Origin: Agaribacillus aureus
GTDB lineage: Bacteria > Bacteroidota > Bacteroidia > Cytophagales > Cyclobacteriaceae
Assembly: GCA_030442055.1 (NCBI GenBank)
Contig: JAUJEB010000005.1
Location: 124,001-188,000, forward strand
DNA: 64,000 bases
Reading direction: 5' to 3'
In this document: piece by piece, positions 9,227 to 17,185 of the stretch
Layout: every line of letters begins with the position of its first letter
Position numbering within the stretch: position 1 is the first letter of the stretch
The notes under the pieces: generated by a model
Told to the model about the DNA's origin: nothing
Database searches by the model: none
Seen by the model: only the letters and a program-made list of their open reading frames with translations
Translations under genes and position numbers: made by a program

Positions 9227-9802
9227 ATGGCGCGTCCAAGAGATGATAAAAAGCTAAATGCGATTTACAGGGCTTCCTTGAAACTGATTTTGAAAGCGGG
9301 CTTTGGTGGTGTCAAAATGAATCTTGTGGCCAAAGAGGCTGGTATTGGGACCGGAACCGTTTACATATATTTCAAAAACAAGGAAGCGCTTATTCGCCAA
9401 CTTTACCGCGTGATCCGGAGACGATCCAACGTAGTGCTATTGACGGGGCATAAGCCGGATGAATCGTTTATGGCAGGTTTTCGTCGTGTATGGAGAAACT
9501 ATTTGCGGTATCGTCTTGGCAGACCTGAGGTGTTTGCATTTTTGGAGCAATATTATGGGTCACAATTTTTTGATCCGTCAACCACGGACCGGCGGGATGC
9601 CTGGCTATCACCAATTTTTGAATTACTGGATAAAGGAAAATCGCAGGGTCTGGTCGCCCCGATACCCACAGAGTTGTTGGTGGCTCAGCTGACCGGGACG
9701 ATAAATGAAATTGGAAAATGGCACCTGGAAGGCCGCTTGCAATTGGATGAAAAGGGCTTTGAGTACGCGTATAAAATGGCCTGGAGCAGCATAAGACGTT
9801 AA
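9227..9802 (+). CDS. TetR/AcrR family transcriptional regulator
   Basis: This 191-aa regulator has an N-terminal HTH over about residues 8-55, including KMNLVAKEAGIGTGTVYIYF and KNKEALI, the typical TetR recognition helix and following turn. The remaining ~130 residues form a helical ligand and dimer domain that is too variable to predict a ligand. A short palindrome just upstream may be its own operator. It is followed convergently by an ATP-grasp gene, so no obvious efflux or metabolic target is next to it. Confidence 0.9.
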   Translation: MARPRDDKKLNAIYRASLKLILKAGFGGVKMNLVAKEAGIGTGTVYIYFKNKEALIRQLYRVIRRRSNVVLLTGHKPDESFMAGFRRVWRNYLRYRLGRPEVFAFLEQYYGSQFFDPSTTDRRDAWLSPIFELLDKGKSQGLVAPIPTELLVAQLTGTINEIGKWHLEGRLQLDEKGFEYAYKMAWSSIRR

Positions 9803-9848
9803 ATAAGTATTTTCAAATTTTCCGCCGGAAGTCACCTGTCAAAACGAT

Positions 9849-10706
9849 TCAGCCCGAAACGTATTTCTTGATGGCTTTGGCGAATCGTTGTCGAAGGTCA
9901 TCATTTAGCAAAAACAATTCCGGTTCGATTAACTCCAGCTCCATCAGCTGAAAAGTATTTTTCCTCACTATCCCATCCACCCTGGCGAATAACAGTGGCG
10001 CTTTATACAGGTCGAGTATGTCGCGGGCTTGCCGAATGATCGCTGGATCGGGATCGGCTGGCGCAGCGATGCCACCCAATTCTTCCTGTACCCTGAAATC
10101 ACCTCTTTTAGGTTGTTTCAGTACGGCATGGCTAAAGGCCTTATTAAAAAATATCAACGACCATTCTCCATTTTCTGATACTTCAGATAAAAATGGTTGA
10201 AGCATAAAAGTATTGTCGCGCATTTTATCTAAATCTAACGCCGGTGGAAGCTGATTTTCAGATATTAAATAAGTGTGGTAGGCAGAGGCGGAAACCACCG
10301 GCTTCAGCACCGCCTGGGCCCACTGCTTTTTCGCCATTGCTGCTAATACTTTCTCAGAAGTTGCTTCTTTAATCCAGGCGGTTGGTACCACCTTTACGCC
10401 CTCTTCCGACAGCCTTTGCAAATAAAACTTGTTGGTGTTTTCCAGGACAACTTCATATGGGTTGGCCAGTGGAATTTTTGATTGATTCAGCTGATCTAAC
10501 CAAATCTTAAATCTGTCGATTTTTAAATGATAATCCCAACAGCTTCTGATAACAATATAGTCATATCTTGTGAAATCCAGGTTTTTATTTTCCCAAATCA
10601 CCGGCTCGGCCATGATTCCCAAATCACGCAAGTGCGGAATCAAAGCCCGTTCGGTTTCAGTTAACTGAGGAACTTCATTACTCGTAGCCAGGCCAATGCT
10701 TATCAT
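9849..10706 (-). CDS. ATP-grasp family ligase-like protein
   Basis: This 285-aa protein resembles the RimK/glutathione-synthetase-like ATP-grasp proteins. A pre-ATP-grasp region at about 1-95 contains DYIVIRSCWDYH, and a central region follows with VLENTNKFYLQRL and WAQAVLKPVVSASAYHTYL (ATP-binding Lys and glycine-rich loop). Near the C-terminus, LFARVDGIV and MELELIEPELFL supply the acidic Mg-binding residues. Such enzymes join a carboxylate to an amine or thiol with ATP hydrolysis. The substrate is unknown, and no peptide or precursor gene lies adjacent. The start is the ATG at 10706. Confidence 0.8.
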   Translation of the reverse strand: MISIGLATSNEVPQLTETERALIPHLRDLGIMAEPVIWENKNLDFTRYDYIVIRSCWDYHLKIDRFKIWLDQLNQSKIPLANPYEVVLENTNKFYLQRLSEEGVKVVPTAWIKEATSEKVLAAMAKKQWAQAVLKPVVSASAYHTYLISENQLPPALDLDKMRDNTFMLQPFLSEVSENGEWSLIFFNKAFSHAVLKQPKRGDFRVQEELGGIAAPADPDPAIIRQARDILDLYKAPLLFARVDGIVRKNTFQLMELELIEPELFLLNDDLRQRFAKAIKKYVSG

Positions 10707-11044
10707 TTATTTTAGATTTATTGGGATATGTATTTATGGAAATATTTGATATAATAAACGTTCGTTTTTACACTTGGTTTGAAAAGTAAGTAATGCTTAC
10801 TTCAGCAAAACCTATTCGCTAAATTAACATGAAATCATTTATGTCGTTGCATATGTTTTCTATGAATTTTACGCTTAATCAATGCCATAGACTCCCTGTC
10901 AGGTTTCGCCGCTAAAAGCTAATTTTAACAAATAGTGCGGATGGAATAGCTGCCGCCTTTCATCTCAACAGAAAGCGACAGGTCGTACGATTCCTCATCA
11001 CAAAACAGTAAATAACACCACGCCCCGTAGCGAAGCCTTTACAG
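10707..11044. other. intergenic region with an inverted repeat and a coding-like tract
   Basis: This 338-nt gap holds the promoter side of the ATP-grasp gene (about 10707-10810), including the 10784-10802 inverted repeat. Toward the TPR gene, the minus strand stays open for about 34 codons after two in-frame stops (10935-11038). It would encode a Cys/Ser/Tyr-rich peptide containing YDLSLSVEMKGGSYSIRTIC, but has no clear start. No RNA gene is seen. Confidence 0.4.
10784..10802. promoter_or_regulatory. inverted repeat upstream of the ATP-grasp gene
   Basis: AAGTAAG and CTTACTT are perfect 7-nt arms around TAATG. The symmetry and AT content resemble operators of TetR-type repressors, and the site lies about 80 nt upstream of the ATP-grasp start. 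The binding protein is unknown. Confidence 0.35.
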
Positions 11045-12241
11045 TTAATTTATAAACGAGGAAATCCAGGTAAAAGCTACGGCTGATAGTGATAGTATTA
11101 GCCAGAGTCCCGCCAAAGTGGTGGCGCCGGTAAGGGATGCCGCGACGATGGCAATTCCCAAGCCAATAAACAAAATGGCAAACCCCGATAAAATAAATTT
11201 TTTCAAGAGCCTGTTGTCATAGTCCAGTTGATACACCGGGATAATGCTCAAAAAAGCCCCAAAAGCCAACCCAAAAAATCCGCTGTTAAAGCCCAGGCCT
11301 AAACCAACGCTTGCCAGGGAAAGGCCAATCAGGCCGATGTTGATTTGCGTGAGCGTCCGCACCTTATCGGTCATCAGGTATTTGCCATATCGATCGAAAT
11401 AGAGCATCACGTCACTGATGGGTCCCGTAAACCAGGTCCAAAAAACAAATACCAGATAAAATGGTAGTAATACCGGTATCAGCTTAACCACAACGATCAA
11501 CCCAATGAAAAATAGCCATTTGTTTTTAGCGCCAAGTTTCTCTATCCAAAAAGAAAACAATAACAATTGACGGTACAGCCAGTTGGAAGCTTTGATGGCT
11601 TCCAACATGCCGCTTCTGGCGAATTCGAAATTTGGATCGTCCTGCAGTGCAATGGCAAAATGCTCTTTGGCTTTTTTGATCTCACCGCGCTGCAGAAAGT
11701 GATATCCGGTATTGGCCTGGGTCAGCGAATTTTCCGGATCATCCATAAGCATGTTTTCCAGTCGTTCATAAGCCTGGTCGGATTGTCCCAGCTTATTTTG
11801 CGCCATGGACAATATATTATTGGACAATAAATCCTCGGGATCAACTTCCAGTCCTTTTTTAGCATATTTTTCAGCCTCCCCGAATTGCTTTTTGAGCATT
11901 AAAATTTCCGCCTTTATACCGTAGTAGGCGGCTATTTCCGGATTGTGAAGGATTGCCTCATCCACCGCCTTCAGCGCTTCATTGTGGTAACCGAGATGCA
12001 ACCATATCTGGGATTTGAGCATGTATAAATAATCGTCTTCCGGATCGAGACCAAGCCCCGTATTCACCGCGGTTTTGGCCTTTTTATAGGCTTTCTTTTT
12101 CAGATAAACCTCTGCTTGTAATCCAAATAACGTGGCAGAATCGGGATAGCTCGTCAGCGCCTCCGTGATTTGTTGTTGCGCCAGGTCAAGCTTGTCTCTT
12201 TCAATTAATAATTGAATTTTGGAAAGGTGCTCAATAATCAT
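11045..12241 (-). CDS. TPR-repeat membrane protein
   Basis: This 398-aa protein begins with about six tetratricopeptide repeats (residues 1-215; segments such as AEVYLKKKAYKKAKTAVNTG and AEILMLKKQFGEAEKYAKKG). About five or six membrane helices follow from residue 245 to the C-terminus. The arrangement suggests a membrane-anchored scaffold with its TPR domain in the cytoplasm. It starts 3 nt after the stop of the TPR-AAA ATPase gene, so the two are almost certainly co-translated partners. No catalytic motif is visible and the specific role is unknown. Confidence 0.85.
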   Translation of the reverse strand: MIIEHLSKIQLLIERDKLDLAQQQITEALTSYPDSATLFGLQAEVYLKKKAYKKAKTAVNTGLGLDPEDDYLYMLKSQIWLHLGYHNEALKAVDEAILHNPEIAAYYGIKAEILMLKKQFGEAEKYAKKGLEVDPEDLLSNNILSMAQNKLGQSDQAYERLENMLMDDPENSLTQANTGYHFLQRGEIKKAKEHFAIALQDDPNFEFARSGMLEAIKASNWLYRQLLLFSFWIEKLGAKNKWLFFIGLIVVVKLIPVLLPFYLVFVFWTWFTGPISDVMLYFDRYGKYLMTDKVRTLTQINIGLIGLSLASVGLGLGFNSGFFGLAFGAFLSIIPVYQLDYDNRLLKKFILSGFAILFIGLGIAIVAASLTGATTLAGLWLILSLSAVAFTWISSFIN

Positions 12242-12244
12242 GAA

Positions 12245-13534
12245 CTATAACTTTAGATAATCTTTGATGTCATCATAAATACCGGAAACATTGGAATAAA
12301 GTGCATAATTTCTGGCAGTGTTAAACCACTCCTTCGTGCTGGGGCGCACCTTTTTACAAAAGCTTAAAAGATCTTTGGTACGGATGGGTTCGACCTTTCC
12401 GGATTTCATGGATATTCTCAGCTTATCTTCTACTGTCAGATCAACCAACATTTTGATATCGGCGCCGCTGAATTCGTTGGTTTTGGCCGCCAGTTTTTGA
12501 TAGTCGATTTCGTTGACCGGCTTATCTGCCAATTGCAGTTTCAGTATTTTTTCTCTGGCTTCCTGGTCGGGAGGTGGGACAAAAATGATGCGGTCAAATC
12601 TGCCTGGCCGTAAAAATGCACTGTCCATATGCCATGGAGAGTTGGTGGCTCCCAAAACCAGCAATCCCTCATTTTGGGAATTTACCCCGTCAAGCTCTTT
12701 CAGAAATTGATTGATAACATTTCGTCCTGCCGATTGTTTAAGATCATTCCGCTTGCTGCCCAGCGCATCAATTTCGTCAAAAAACAAAACACAAGGACTG
12801 TTTTTCCTGGCTATTTCAAATTTTTCATGCAGATTTTTTTCGCTGCCACCCAGCCACATATCCATGATTTCTTCAATACCGATGGAAAGAAATTTGGAGT
12901 CGATTTCTCCGGCCGTTGCTCTGGACAAATAAGTTTTTCCGCAACCGGGAGGGCCATACATTAAAATACCCCCTCCTGCCTTTTTCCCATATGCCTTGAA
13001 TAAATCCGGGTTAGTAAGTGGCTGGATAATTTTAATTCTGATCTCGTCTTTAACATTTTCCATACCACCGACATGATCAAAATTAATATCCGGTTTCTCC
13101 AAAAACGGGTTGTAAGCCGGTTCCTGCGCCGGTGCCAGTGGCGAAATTTTTAGCTGAGATTCAATGGACTCATCGTTCCAGTCAGGGAACTTTAATTGAT
13201 AACTTTGGTATTGCGAAATAGCTTCTTCCAGCTGGCCATCATTAATTAGCAATTGTAAATAGACGGGCAGTATTTCCTTATCAACATTTTCGTTTAACAA
13301 TTCCTCACAAATAATGAGGCCAGGACTATGGTTACCAAGGTTTAGATAACATCTGGCAAGCAATATTTTGCTCTCTTTATTAGGGTCTTCCTGTAAAATA
13401 AGATTAAGATGTTCTTTTGCCTTATCGTAATCGCCCAGTCCAAAAAATCCCTGTGCCACTTGCTTTCTCAGCAGTGTGTTTTCGGGGGATGCTAGCAGGG
13501 CCTGTTCTAATGCTTCTAATGTTACTCTGTCCAC
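12245..13534 (-). CDS. TPR-AAA ATPase (CDC48/VPS4-like AAA domain)
   Basis: The first ~130 of 429 residues form TPR-like repeats. A classical AAA ATPase domain follows. It has Walker A GPPGCGKT at 194-201, Walker B with FFDEIDALGSKR at about 251-262, sensor 1 around N298 (GATNSPW) and two arginine fingers (R309 and R312 in LRPGRFDR). The lid helices (NEFSGADIKMLVDL) are also present. A pore loop is plausible near MWLGGSE (226-232). Such ATPases remodel or unfold protein partners, and the adjacent TPR membrane protein is the likely partner. The start is GTG (13532-13534), since no ATG lies nearby in frame. Confidence 0.9.
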   Translation of the reverse strand: MDRVTLEALEQALLASPENTLLRKQVAQGFFGLGDYDKAKEHLNLILQEDPNKESKILLARCYLNLGNHSPGLIICEELLNENVDKEILPVYLQLLINDGQLEEAISQYQSYQLKFPDWNDESIESQLKISPLAPAQEPAYNPFLEKPDINFDHVGGMENVKDEIRIKIIQPLTNPDLFKAYGKKAGGGILMYGPPGCGKTYLSRATAGEIDSKFLSIGIEEIMDMWLGGSEKNLHEKFEIARKNSPCVLFFDEIDALGSKRNDLKQSAGRNVINQFLKELDGVNSQNEGLLVLGATNSPWHMDSAFLRPGRFDRIIFVPPPDQEAREKILKLQLADKPVNEIDYQKLAAKTNEFSGADIKMLVDLTVEDKLRISMKSGKVEPIRTKDLLSFCKKVRPSTKEWFNTARNYALYSNVSGIYDDIKDYLKL

Positions 13535-13679
13535 TTATTGATCAAGTTCATGGATAAAAATTGGAGCCCAATACTAAATGGGCCAACCAAAATTTAAAAG
13601 TAACCAATAATCCCTAAATGCAATAATAACATTTAACAGCTATCTTACAAAGATGGTACATATCGTAATGGGGGTGTCC

Positions 13680-14297
13680 TCAAAGTGCATTTTGCAGTTT
13701 GTGTTTTCGTACCAACCACTCTGAGAAAATTAGATTTGGCACCCAACATAGCCAGGCAACAATGCGATACGCAAAAATAAATTCGAGCCCCAACACAGCC
13801 TGGGAGAATGGAAGCCACAGTCGCAATGCTACGGCAGCGAAACATAGGGCATAACTTCTGATCATCCAGTACTGGTGATTTTGAATGTCAATTTGGCGAA
13901 TCGAATAATAAGCCTTGCCGGTAGTGTAAAGCCATAGGACGGCCAAACACCCAAATCCAAGCTGCGCAATGATGCCACCGGTGGCGTAAAACGCCAAATA
14001 AAGGCCGGCAGCTCCGGCAGGTAAAACGGCCAGTATATATACTTTGCCTAAATTTCGATGCAGATTTAGTCTTTTGATTCTTAGCTTTTTGCTGAATTGC
14101 GACCAGCCGCAAATCAAACTAATAACTCCCAGGGCTATATGCAGATAAAATGCTGCATTCCAGAGACCATTCTGCAATAATTCAGTAGGTTTGGTCATCA
14201 GCAATCCAAACTTTTCCCGGATGATTAAATATAGCATGGGGTATAAGCCAACGCCTATAGCAAAAAAGGCAAAAAGAAACCAACCTGTTTTTTTCAT
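13680..14297 (-). CDS. DUF2306 membrane protein
   Basis: The protein is 205 aa when started at the ATG at 14297. It has about six hydrophobic helices and a pattern seen in DUF2306 proteins: an early helix pair with FYLHIALGVISLICGWSQF, then RLNLHRNLGKVYI, and later NHQYWMIRSYALCFAAVALR. Conserved His and Arg residues between helices suggest a cofactor or ion site, but no function is established for the family. The frame could extend 35 codons upstream to 14402. That extension overlaps a RhuM gene fragment on the same strand and reads as an unlikely leader, so it was not used. Confidence 0.82.
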   Translation of the reverse strand: MKKTGWFLFAFFAIGVGLYPMLYLIIREKFGLLMTKPTELLQNGLWNAAFYLHIALGVISLICGWSQFSKKLRIKRLNLHRNLGKVYILAVLPAGAAGLYLAFYATGGIIAQLGFGCLAVLWLYTTGKAYYSIRQIDIQNHQYWMIRSYALCFAAVALRLWLPFSQAVLGLEFIFAYRIVAWLCWVPNLIFSEWLVRKHKLQNAL

Positions 14298-14308
14298 GAT
14301 CAGAAACA

Positions 14309-14397
14309 CATAGATGAGATTAAAAATAACCTCATTTATGTTACGTTGCAAGGAGTGAACAATTAAAGGGATCAATGGAGAAAAGAATGAGCTTGAA
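14309..14397. repeat. diverged dispersed repeat, copy A
   Basis: This stretch aligns by eye with 18704-18794. The blocks CATAGATGAGATTAAAAATA and CCTCATTTA match closely, and after a variable middle so does AGAATGAGCTTGAAT. A weaker match exists near 51070-51140. It overlaps the 3' end of the RhuM fragment. Together the copies suggest an old dispersed element bounding the island. Confidence 0.5.
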
Positions 14398-14590
14398 TGC
14401 AACTTGGCAGGTCATCAAAATAGTCGAAGGGTAAATCGGGATTTTTTAAACGTTCGTCGTCTAATGCAAATCCTTTTACAATGTATTCTCTGAGTTGTTT
14501 GGTTGCCCATTGACGAAATTTGGTGGCGGTATGGGATTTTACTCGGTACCCTAATGAGATAATGGCATCTAAATTATAAAATTTGGTTTT
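14372..14590 (-). pseudogene. fragment of a RhuM-family gene
   Basis: The minus strand between 14590 and the TGA at 14372-14374 encodes a segment typical of the virulence RhuM family: KFYNLDAIISLGYRVKSHTA, then FRQWATKQLREYIVKGF and LDDERLKNP. This is the conserved core of RhuM. The start, the N-terminal part and the C-terminal ~200 residues are missing, and the frame stops soon after DYFDDLPS. RhuM proteins are often found on mobile islands near restriction or toxin genes. The fragment is therefore a relic of an earlier insertion. Confidence 0.8.
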
Positions 14591-14600
14591 TTACCTTATC

Positions 14601-14643
14601 GTCCGCATTTGAGGGTGAGCTTGGCGGGAGTGGTAATGCGGAT
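14601..14643. repeat. REP-like hairpin 1
   Basis: CCGCATT (14603-14609) pairs perfectly with AATGCGG (14635-14641), and flanking bases extend the stem with a wobble pair. The first arm continues TTGAGG, as in the 18661 hairpin (CATTTGAGG). This suggests a shared palindromic repeat family. Confidence 0.5.
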
Positions 14644-14653
14644 GCCCTGGTTT

Positions 14654-14668
14654 GGCATTTGCAATGCC
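14654..14668. repeat. REP-like hairpin 2
   Basis: GGCATT and AATGCC form a perfect 6-bp stem with loop TGC. It lies 13 nt after the first hairpin. Short C/ATTTGCAAT-type hairpins like this are typical of REP elements linked to RAYT transposases, but no RAYT gene is in the window. Confidence 0.5.
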
Positions 14669-14849
14669 CGGTGATTGTCTCGTCCTAAAATAAGTTGATG
14701 ATTTTTAATTTATTTTTAAATGAATTTACAAGTTGTTTTTGGTTGGTAAATAATTATTTGAGAATCATTTTCCATCTTCTTTTCCCTCGATTTCTTTCAA
14801 ACACATCATTTGTTCCTCACAAATCAACGCTATCTGTTTCATTAATTTT

Positions 14850-15443
14850 TCAGCGATTGTTGTGCGTAGACTTTTCCTTTAATAACGCCAATGTTTCATT
14901 AATAAATTCTGTTTTCCCCAGAACATATGCACTACGGTCATTCTTATATTTAGATGCTAATTCGAGTTTTAGATTTTCATATTCCATAGCTCGTTCTTTG
15001 TTCCTATTTAAATAATCTCGAAAATCTATCTGTTTCCACATTACATTTTCTTTTGGGCACATATGGATATGAAAGATTTGTTCTTTTTTACCCTCAAAAT
15101 TATATCCTTTTCCAAAAGAGGAGTATGCTTCAATATTTTCCCTGGCAGGCACCACAAAATGGGAATAACCTAATTCAGTAAATTTTTCAATTAAATTTTC
15201 GTCAAACAGTAATTGTTTTGGAATTTCAATCATCAGATCGATATAGGGCTTTGATTTGATACCCGGAATGGATGAACTCCCAAAATGTTCTATGCGCAAT
15301 ATTACTTCAGTCCCGATTTTTTCAACTATTCGTTCTTTTTCTTCTTTGTAAATGTTTTTCCATTCAGGATTATGGTCAACCAATTCGATTGGAAAAAGTG
15401 TATTCCAATCGTCTTTGGTTAAATCATTTAGTGTTTTCTTCAT
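14850..15443 (-). CDS. GrpB family protein (UPF0157)
   Basis: This 197-aa protein (ATG at 15443) has the GrpB signature RIEHFGSSSIPGIKSKPYID near residues 50-72 and a later FHIHMCP segment. The fold is nucleotidyltransferase-like, with the HFGSSSIPG strand-loop and downstream acidic residues, although the biochemical role of the family is not established. GrpB genes often occur as free-standing accessory genes. Here it lies at the low end of the AT-rich island, 207 nt downstream of the Cys-rich lipoprotein gene. A start 10 codons earlier (15473) is possible but less likely. Confidence 0.85.
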   Translation of the reverse strand: MKKTLNDLTKDDWNTLFPIELVDHNPEWKNIYKEEKERIVEKIGTEVILRIEHFGSSSIPGIKSKPYIDLMIEIPKQLLFDENLIEKFTELGYSHFVVPARENIEAYSSFGKGYNFEGKKEQIFHIHMCPKENVMWKQIDFRDYLNRNKERAMEYENLKLELASKYKNDRSAYVLGKTEFINETLALLKEKSTHNNR

Positions 15444-15465
15444 TTTTGGATTAAATTTCTTGCTT

Positions 15466-15500
15466 GTGTACAACGTTCAGCCAAACGCTGTAGGTTCGGC
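15466..15500 (-). other. cassette-junction-like hairpin sequence upstream of GrpB gene
   Basis: On the minus strand, GCCGAAC and GTTTGGC pair with one wobble, followed by CTGAACGTTGTACAC. The adjacent spacer (about 15500-15600) carries no ORF. The motif recalls recombination-site spacers found between accessory genes, but no integrase gene or matching second site is in the window, so the assignment is tentative. Confidence 0.25.
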
Positions 15501-15650
15501 AGTCAAAATATTATTAAAAGTATCAAGTTCCATTTGCTCATACAAATATCTCAGTCAGCCAATGGAGCCTGGCTTCGGTTCGCTTTCTTTTTTTATCAAA
15601 TTGATTGACAGCCATTGCACTCGCTAAATCAGCTCAGTATTCGAGACATC

Positions 15651-16238
15651 TTAATACTTTGCTCTTATTACTTTCAGGTTTGTTTCCAATATTTTTTCAA
15701 GTTGGTCCATCAGTTTTGCCAACTTGTTTTCGTTGGGGTTAAATCCAATGATCGACAGTCTGTATTTGGAAAATCCCGCTTGCCATGAATAGGTAAGTTT
15801 ATTCAAAGAAGTTTCTTTGTCACAGCATTTTGGCAAAATGGAAAGCTCATGAAATTTAGATTCATGAGCAGTACTCATGAATTCTTGCCAATCGTCCATT
15901 TTCAGGGGCTCTCCACAGAGGTTACAGGCCACACTTTCGAAATTTTCTCCAGGATCCACAAATTGAGGATGCGTTGCCAGAATTGATTTTATATGATACT
16001 CTCCTAATTCTGAAATTAAAAATTCAATGGCTTGCCTTTGTTTTGATTTTGACGGCTCAAAGGGTGGGTCAGCTGTGATAATTCGAAGTTCATCGGATGA
16101 ATAATAACCATCACCGGGGCTATATCTTAGTTTATATCCCTTAGAGCTTGTTTCTTCAACTATTTTTTGTTCAGTATTCCGTTGCATACAAGCGGAAGTT
16201 AAACCTAGACAAATTAGAAGTGTATATAGAGTTTTCAT
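15651..16238 (-). CDS. Cys-rich lipoprotein of unknown function
   Basis: This 195-aa protein (ATG at 16238) has a lipoprotein signal (MKTLYTLLICLGLTSAC, lipobox LTSAC). The mature part has ACNLCGEPL and PKCCDKETSLN, a likely zinc-binding set of CxxC plus CC. The stretch TYSWQAGFSKYRLSIIGFNP resembles a conserved motif in an unnamed family from diverse bacteria that are usually cytoplasmic. The lipoprotein signal on such a domain is unusual. It sits between GrpB and the nucleotidyltransferase-HEPN gene. I do not recognise a function. Confidence 0.7.
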   Translation of the reverse strand: MKTLYTLLICLGLTSACMQRNTEQKIVEETSSKGYKLRYSPGDGYYSSDELRIITADPPFEPSKSKQRQAIEFLISELGEYHIKSILATHPQFVDPGENFESVACNLCGEPLKMDDWQEFMSTAHESKFHELSILPKCCDKETSLNKLTYSWQAGFSKYRLSIIGFNPNENKLAKLMDQLEKILETNLKVIRAKY

Positions 16239-16306
16239 ACTATAGATAATGCAAGGCAACCACCTTGCCAAAAAACATTACTATCCTGCAGGTTGGCTAT
16301 GATTTT

Positions 16307-17185
16307 TCAGCTTTTGTTATCTGCTTTCTTTTCTATTTCTTTTAGGCATTCAATTCGTTCCTTGCAAATCAATGTTGTCTGTCCCATTAATTTTTTAGCT
16401 TCCTTGCTCCAATAATCTAATTGTTCCTTTGTTACCGGATAATCTTCCTCACTCCGATATCGCCCACCGATATAAGCGTAGTCCAAATGTTCAAATAACT
16501 CTTTTTGCTCCTTGGTATCCAATGGAAAGGCAGCATCTACCCGCCTGTCCAATTTTGTAATTTTCTGTCTTAGCACTACCAGTTTATGCTCTCTTGTTCG
16601 ATAATGCTTAAATACCATTTCAACACAGGTGTAACACATCTCGCAACATTGTTGAAGTTCAAAGGCTGCTTTCCCATAATCTTTGTCCTTTATTCCATAT
16701 TCAGCATGCTTAAAAGATATATTTGATCTTTCAAACCACTCTTTAAAATCTTCTTCCGCGATTTCTCTTCTTTTGACAGGGGTGATTTCAGTGGGTTCTG
16801 ACAGTTCAAACCTTTCAGTATCATAAAGCATTTTTCCCTCTCGTTTAATGTCCAAAAAGAAATAGTGGGCATCCTCTATGTTACTGTTAACAAAATTGAT
16901 AGAATGAATTTCCAGATTAACGGTTCTGTCAATATCTTCAAATTTATCTTCTAACAAGTCTTTAATTTCCCTGACGGTGGCCCGTTGTCTGGCCACTACC
17001 AAAATGTCATAATCACTTTTTCGTCCTCTTACTTTTCCATCTTTTTCAGAATAGGTTCCTCTGGCATAAGAACCAAAGAGTAGCACCATTTCCGCTTTTT
17101 TGGTGTCGGTGATTCGTTGCGTTATAGTTTCCAGTTCCCGGACTTTATTGTACGGGAGGTGGGATAATATTTTGGTTAAATCCAT
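16307..17185 (-). CDS. MNT-type nucleotidyltransferase fused to a HEPN domain
   Basis: This 292-aa protein (ATG at 17185) starts with a minimal nucleotidyltransferase domain. It has the motif LLFGSYARGTYSEKDG followed by GRKSDYDILVV, i.e. the GS...DxD active-site pattern. A helical HEPN domain follows at about residues 150-280 (KHAEYGIKDKDYGKAAFELQ, and RYRSEEDYPVTKEQLDYW near the end). The RxxxxH ribonuclease motif of toxic HEPN proteins is not evident. Separate MNT and HEPN genes form toxin-antitoxin pairs, whereas this is a single fused protein. The gene overlaps the upstream zinc-finger gene by 41 nt, so the two are probably co-translated. Confidence 0.82.
   Translation of the reverse strand: MDLTKILSHLPYNKVRELETITQRITDTKKAEMVLLFGSYARGTYSEKDGKVRGRKSDYDILVVARQRATVREIKDLLEDKFEDIDRTVNLEIHSINFVNSNIEDAHYFFLDIKREGKMLYDTERFELSEPTEITPVKRREIAEEDFKEWFERSNISFKHAEYGIKDKDYGKAAFELQQCCEMCYTCVEMVFKHYRTREHKLVVLRQKITKLDRRVDAAFPLDTKEQKELFEHLDYAYIGGRYRSEEDYPVTKEQLDYWSKEAKKLMGQTTLICKERIECLKEIEKKADNKS

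Larger units (their letters stand above)
14403..14849. other. gene-free stretch of mobile-element debris
   Basis: This 447-nt gap holds most of the RhuM fragment (to 14590), two REP-like hairpins (14601-14668) and an AT-rich tail up to the GrpB gene. The segment TGTCTCGTCCTAAAATAAGT at 14676-14695 looks like the end of an insertion sequence, but no transposase remnant was found. Confidence 0.45.

Noticed and set aside
14298-14402. longer N-terminus of the DUF2306 protein
   Set aside because: The extra 35 codons overlap the tail of the RhuM fragment and read as an unlikely leader. The ATG at 14297 directly precedes the first hydrophobic helix.
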